Positions 4,556-5,646 of a DNA stretch of 5,646 nucleotides are shown piece after piece. Where the stretch lies: assembly GCA_946885755.1 (NCBI GenBank), contig CAMPHB010000100.1, positions 1 through 5,646 on the forward strand, written 5' to 3'. This stretch comes from an uncultured Methylophaga sp. Its GTDB lineage: Bacteria; Pseudomonadota; Gammaproteobacteria; Nitrosococcales; Methylophagaceae. How positions within the stretch are numbered: position 1 is the stretch's first letter; each line of letters opens with the position of its first letter. The position numbers and the translations under genes were made by a program. Under the pieces are notes generated by a model, which saw nothing but the letters and a program-made list of their open reading frames with translations, ran no database searches and had not been told where the DNA came from.

Positions 4556-5646
4556 TTAGCCCAATGCCTGACGCTGTTGCGTCAGTTGTGACAGCGCTTG
4601 TTCCAGTTCTGCCAGTTTGTCACGTTCTTTGGCAACGACATCCGCCGGTGCTTTGGCAACATAGTTTTCGTTACTGAGTTTGCCGGCTGATTGTTTGATA
4701 ATTTTATCGAGCTTGGCGATTTCTTTATCAAGGCGGGCGATTTCAGCGTCTTTATCGATCAGGCCTTCCAGTGGAATCAGTATCTCCATTTTGCCAACCA
4801 GCGCCGTGGCGGCAGCCGGCGCTTCACCGGTCAGGAGTTCAATAGACTCAAGATTGGCGAGCTTGCTGATAAAGTCGCGGTTTTGTTGCAGGCGCTGCTG
4901 ATCCAAATCTGCGGCATCTTTAAGCAGCACCGGCAGGGCTTTTTTCGGGGCAATATTCATTTGCGAGCGAATCGAGCGGATACCGGTAATAAATTGCATC
5001 ACCCATTCCATTTCGGCGACCGCTGTTGTGTCAATTTTGCTGTCATCCGCGGCCGGATAGGGCTGATTAATGATGGTGTCGCCGGATTTGCCGGCAAGCG
5101 GCGCGATGGTCTGCCAGATCTCTTCCGTAATAAACGGCATGATCGGATGCGCCAGTCTTAAAGTCGCTTCCAGCACCCTTACCAAGGTCCGGCGGGTACC
5201 GCGTTTGGCGGCATCGCTGGCACTGTCGCTGTTTAATACTGGTTTGGAGAGCTCTAAATACCAGTCGCAGTAGTTATCCCAGACAAATTCATAAATTGCC
5301 TGTGCGGCCAGATCAAAGCGGTAGCTGTCGATGGCTTTAGTGACGGTCTGTTCGGTTTGCTGTAGTAGTGAAATGATCCAGCGATCAGCAAGGCTCAGTT
5401 CAACTTCATTGTTCTCAACTCCGGTGTCCTGACCTTCGGTATTCATCAATACATAACGGGCGGCATTCCACAGTTTGTTGCAAAAATTCCGGTAACCGGC
5501 GATGCGGTTCATATCAAAATTAATATCGCGGCCGGTGGTCGCCAGCGAGGCAAAAGTAAAACGCAGCGCATCGGTGCCGTGCGGTGCGATGCCTTCAGGA
5601 AACTCTTTGCGGGTGGCTTTTTCGATTTTGGCGGCCAGCTGTGGTT
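4556..5646 (-). CDS. valS: Valine--tRNA ligase ValS, C-terminal part (5' end outside window)
   Basis: ValS charges tRNA-Val with valine in the cytoplasm. The frame enters from the right edge and gives 362 residues down to TAA at 4558-4556. The visible part begins PQLAAKI, and GTDALRF...TTGRDINFD marks the end of the catalytic region after KMSKS; that motif and HIGH lie outside the window. The Met at 5512 belongs to NFDMNR and is internal. The anticodon-binding helical domain follows, with [61 protein letters not shown] and [10 protein letters not shown]. The last 65 or so residues ([16 protein letters not shown] onward, then NENYVAKAP and [13 protein letters not shown]) are the C-terminal coiled-coil arm typical of bacterial ValS, which contacts the tRNA. 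It converges on lpxA. The 54 bases between its stop and the palindromic element show no clear terminator. Confidence 0.97.
   Translation of the reverse strand, partial: PQLAAKIEKATRKEFPEGIAPHGTDALRFTFASLATTGRDINFDMNRIAGYRNFCNKLWNAARYVLMNTEGQDTGVENNEVELSLADRWIISLLQQTEQTVTKAIDSYRFDLAAQAIYEFVWDNYCDWYLELSKPVLNSDSASDAAKRGTRRTLVRVLEATLRLAHPIMPFITEEIWQTIAPLAGKSGDTIINQPYPAADDSKIDTTAVAEMEWVMQFITGIRSIRSQMNIAPKKALPVLLKDAADLDQQRLQQNRDFISKLANLESIELLTGEAPAAATALVGKMEILIPLEGLIDKDAEIARLDKEIAKLDKIIKQSAGKLSNENYVAKAPADVVAKERDKLAELEQALSQLTQQRQALG

Noticed and set aside
4691..5161. 156-residue frame antisense to valS
   Set aside because: It is a shadow of the conserved ValS C-terminal region and lacks any start signal or family pattern.
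1..5646. CRISPR array, tRNA or rRNA gene, transposase, phage or defence genes
   Set aside because: No regularly spaced direct repeats, RNA gene signatures or related protein motifs were seen on either strand.

Overview
The window is a conserved cell-envelope gene cluster from a Gram-negative bacterium. The order bamA - ompH/skp - lpxD - fabZ - lpxA on the + strand is typical of Gammaproteobacteria, and all five proteins read as ordinary members of their families. Base composition looks moderate, near 50% GC by eye. The genus cannot be named from the sequence alone.

Layout: positions 1-1360 hold the 3' part of bamA (end of POTRA4, POTRA5 and the whole beta-barrel). Next come ompH/skp (1382-1885), lpxD (1892-2914), fabZ (3000-3449) and lpxA (3446-4216). 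Gaps are short (21, 6 and 85 bases) and fabZ/lpxA overlap by 4 bases, so the set reads as one operon. On the - strand, converging on lpxA, is the 3' part of valS (4556 to beyond the right edge). The 339 bases between lpxA and valS carry no credible gene. They hold a perfect 12-bp inverted repeat over the lpxA stop codon, a terminator-like hairpin, and a roughly 266-bp imperfect palindrome made of two diverged inverted half-units.

How the genes work together: BamA inserts beta-barrel proteins into the outer membrane and Skp escorts those proteins across the periplasm. LpxA and LpxD perform the first and third steps of lipid A synthesis, both taking (R)-3-hydroxyacyl chains from ACP. FabZ competes for the same 3-hydroxyacyl-ACP pool to make fatty acids. 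lpxB, which follows lpxA in E. coli, is absent here; the cluster stops at lpxA and meets valS tail to tail.

Points worth attention are the palindromic element, in which two half-units appear to keep the same fold through compensatory changes; two informative LpxA residues (Met at the acyl-chain ruler position, and Ser where E. coli has His160); and a run of four genes that all start with GTG or TTG. No sign of a new defence, CRISPR or other accessory system was found.
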